Source: Candidatus Omnitrophota bacterium | GTDB taxonomy: Bacteria > Omnitrophota > Koll11 > JAHIPI01 | Direction: 5' to 3' | NCBI GenBank assembly: GCA_028718265.1 | Contig: JAQUMG010000138.1 | Span: 1-5,114 of the forward strand | DNA: 5,114 bases | Shown: in pieces, positions 4,935 to 5,114 of the stretch | How the letters are laid out: each line of letters starts with the position of its first letter | How positions within the stretch are numbered: position 1 is the stretch's first letter | The notes under the pieces: model-generated | What the model was told of the DNA's origin: nothing | Database searches by the model: none | Seen by the model: only the letters and a program-made list of their open reading frames with translations | Translations under genes and position numbers: made by a program

Positions 4935-4992
4935 CCGCTACCTGTAAACATCCTTTTCGGCCCTTCCATTTCTCTCACCTCGTGCGGTGTTG
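4935..4992. other. Short gap between convergent intI and alr
   Basis: These 58 bp separate two converging genes, so a two-way terminator is expected. The only candidate is CACC-N6-GGTG at 4976-4989, followed by TTGTTATTTAT on the + strand. Its stem is 4 bp, too weak to call a terminator firmly. Confidence 0.3.
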
Positions 4993-5114
4993 TTATTTAT
5001 ATACCCTCGGGACGCGCGCGGAGATCCAGCATACGATTTCGTAAGGTATGGTTTCGAGCAGGTCGGCCGTCTCCTCGACGGTGATCTGCTGCTTTCCCTG
5101 CTTGCCGATGACTG
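4993..5114 (-). CDS. alr: Alanine racemase, C-terminal end (partial)
   Basis: The last 39 codons are present, from 5112 down to the TAA at 4993-4995; the rest lies beyond the right edge. The peptide runs VIGKQGKQQITVEETADLL then ETIPYEIVCWISARVPRVYK. The Gly-x-Gln-Gly start, the helix with E-E-x-A, TIPYE(I/V)-x-C and the closing R-V-P-R-V-Y are the typical tail of alanine racemase, the PLP enzyme that makes D-alanine for peptidoglycan. A Trp stands where most family members have Gly (C-G-I-S is usual, here CWIS). It converges on intI and belongs to the host chromosome, not to the cassette array. Its less A+T-rich composition resembles intI and differs from the cassettes. Confidence 0.9.
   Translation of the reverse strand, partial: VIGKQGKQQITVEETADLLETIPYEIVCWISARVPRVYK

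Noticed and set aside
4976..4989. CACC-N6-GGTG as an intrinsic terminator of intI
   Set aside because: The stem is only 4 bp and the T-run is interrupted; noted in the intergenic entry but not called as a terminator.

Overview
The window is the start of a chromosomal integron: an integrase gene, its attI/promoter region, and the first five complete gene cassettes plus the edge of a sixth. The integrase (intI, + strand, right) and the cassettes (all - strand, running leftward) diverge from a compact control region at about 3455-3632. To the right of intI, and converging on it, lies the 3' end of a host alanine racemase gene (alr), so the platform sits beside core housekeeping DNA. This favours a sedentary chromosomal integron over a plasmid or transposon one.

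Layout from right to left: alr C-terminus (4993-5114, -); intI (3633-4934, +); back-to-back promoters PintI (TTGACA-N16-TATAAT, +) and Pc (TTGAAA-N16-TATACT, -) with -35 boxes 11 bp apart; attI ending in GTTAGGC (3455-3461). Cassette 1 (3142-3460) encodes a 79-aa two-helix membrane protein. Cassette 2 (2484-3141) encodes a two-helix membrane protein with a soluble domain. Cassette 3 (1703-2483) encodes a membrane-anchored coiled-coil protein. Cassette 4 (909-1702) encodes a protein with a HEPN-like Rx4H motif. Cassette 5 (112-908) encodes a zinc-ribbon, single-helix protein. Cassette 6 (from 111 leftward, incomplete) begins with its own promoter and the first 16 codons of what looks like a BrnT/DUF497-type toxin.

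Four of the five attC sites (75-76 bp) are close relatives of one another, as expected of a resident array. The attC of cassette 4 (62 bp) is of another type. The printed + strand is the attC bottom strand, which folds for recombination, and its stems show the bulged bases and compensatory changes expected of working sites. Pc should drive the promoterless cassettes; cassette 6 appears to bring its own promoter.

Organism: a bacterium of moderate G+C (intI and alr are clearly less A+T-rich than the cassettes), with frequent AGG and ATA codons in intI. The long integrase (433 aa, against about 320-340 for the proteobacterial mobile-integron enzymes) suggests a lineage outside the classic Gammaproteobacteria. 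An uncultured environmental phylum is my guess from codon style only. No antibiotic-resistance gene is present; four of the five complete cassettes encode predicted membrane proteins.
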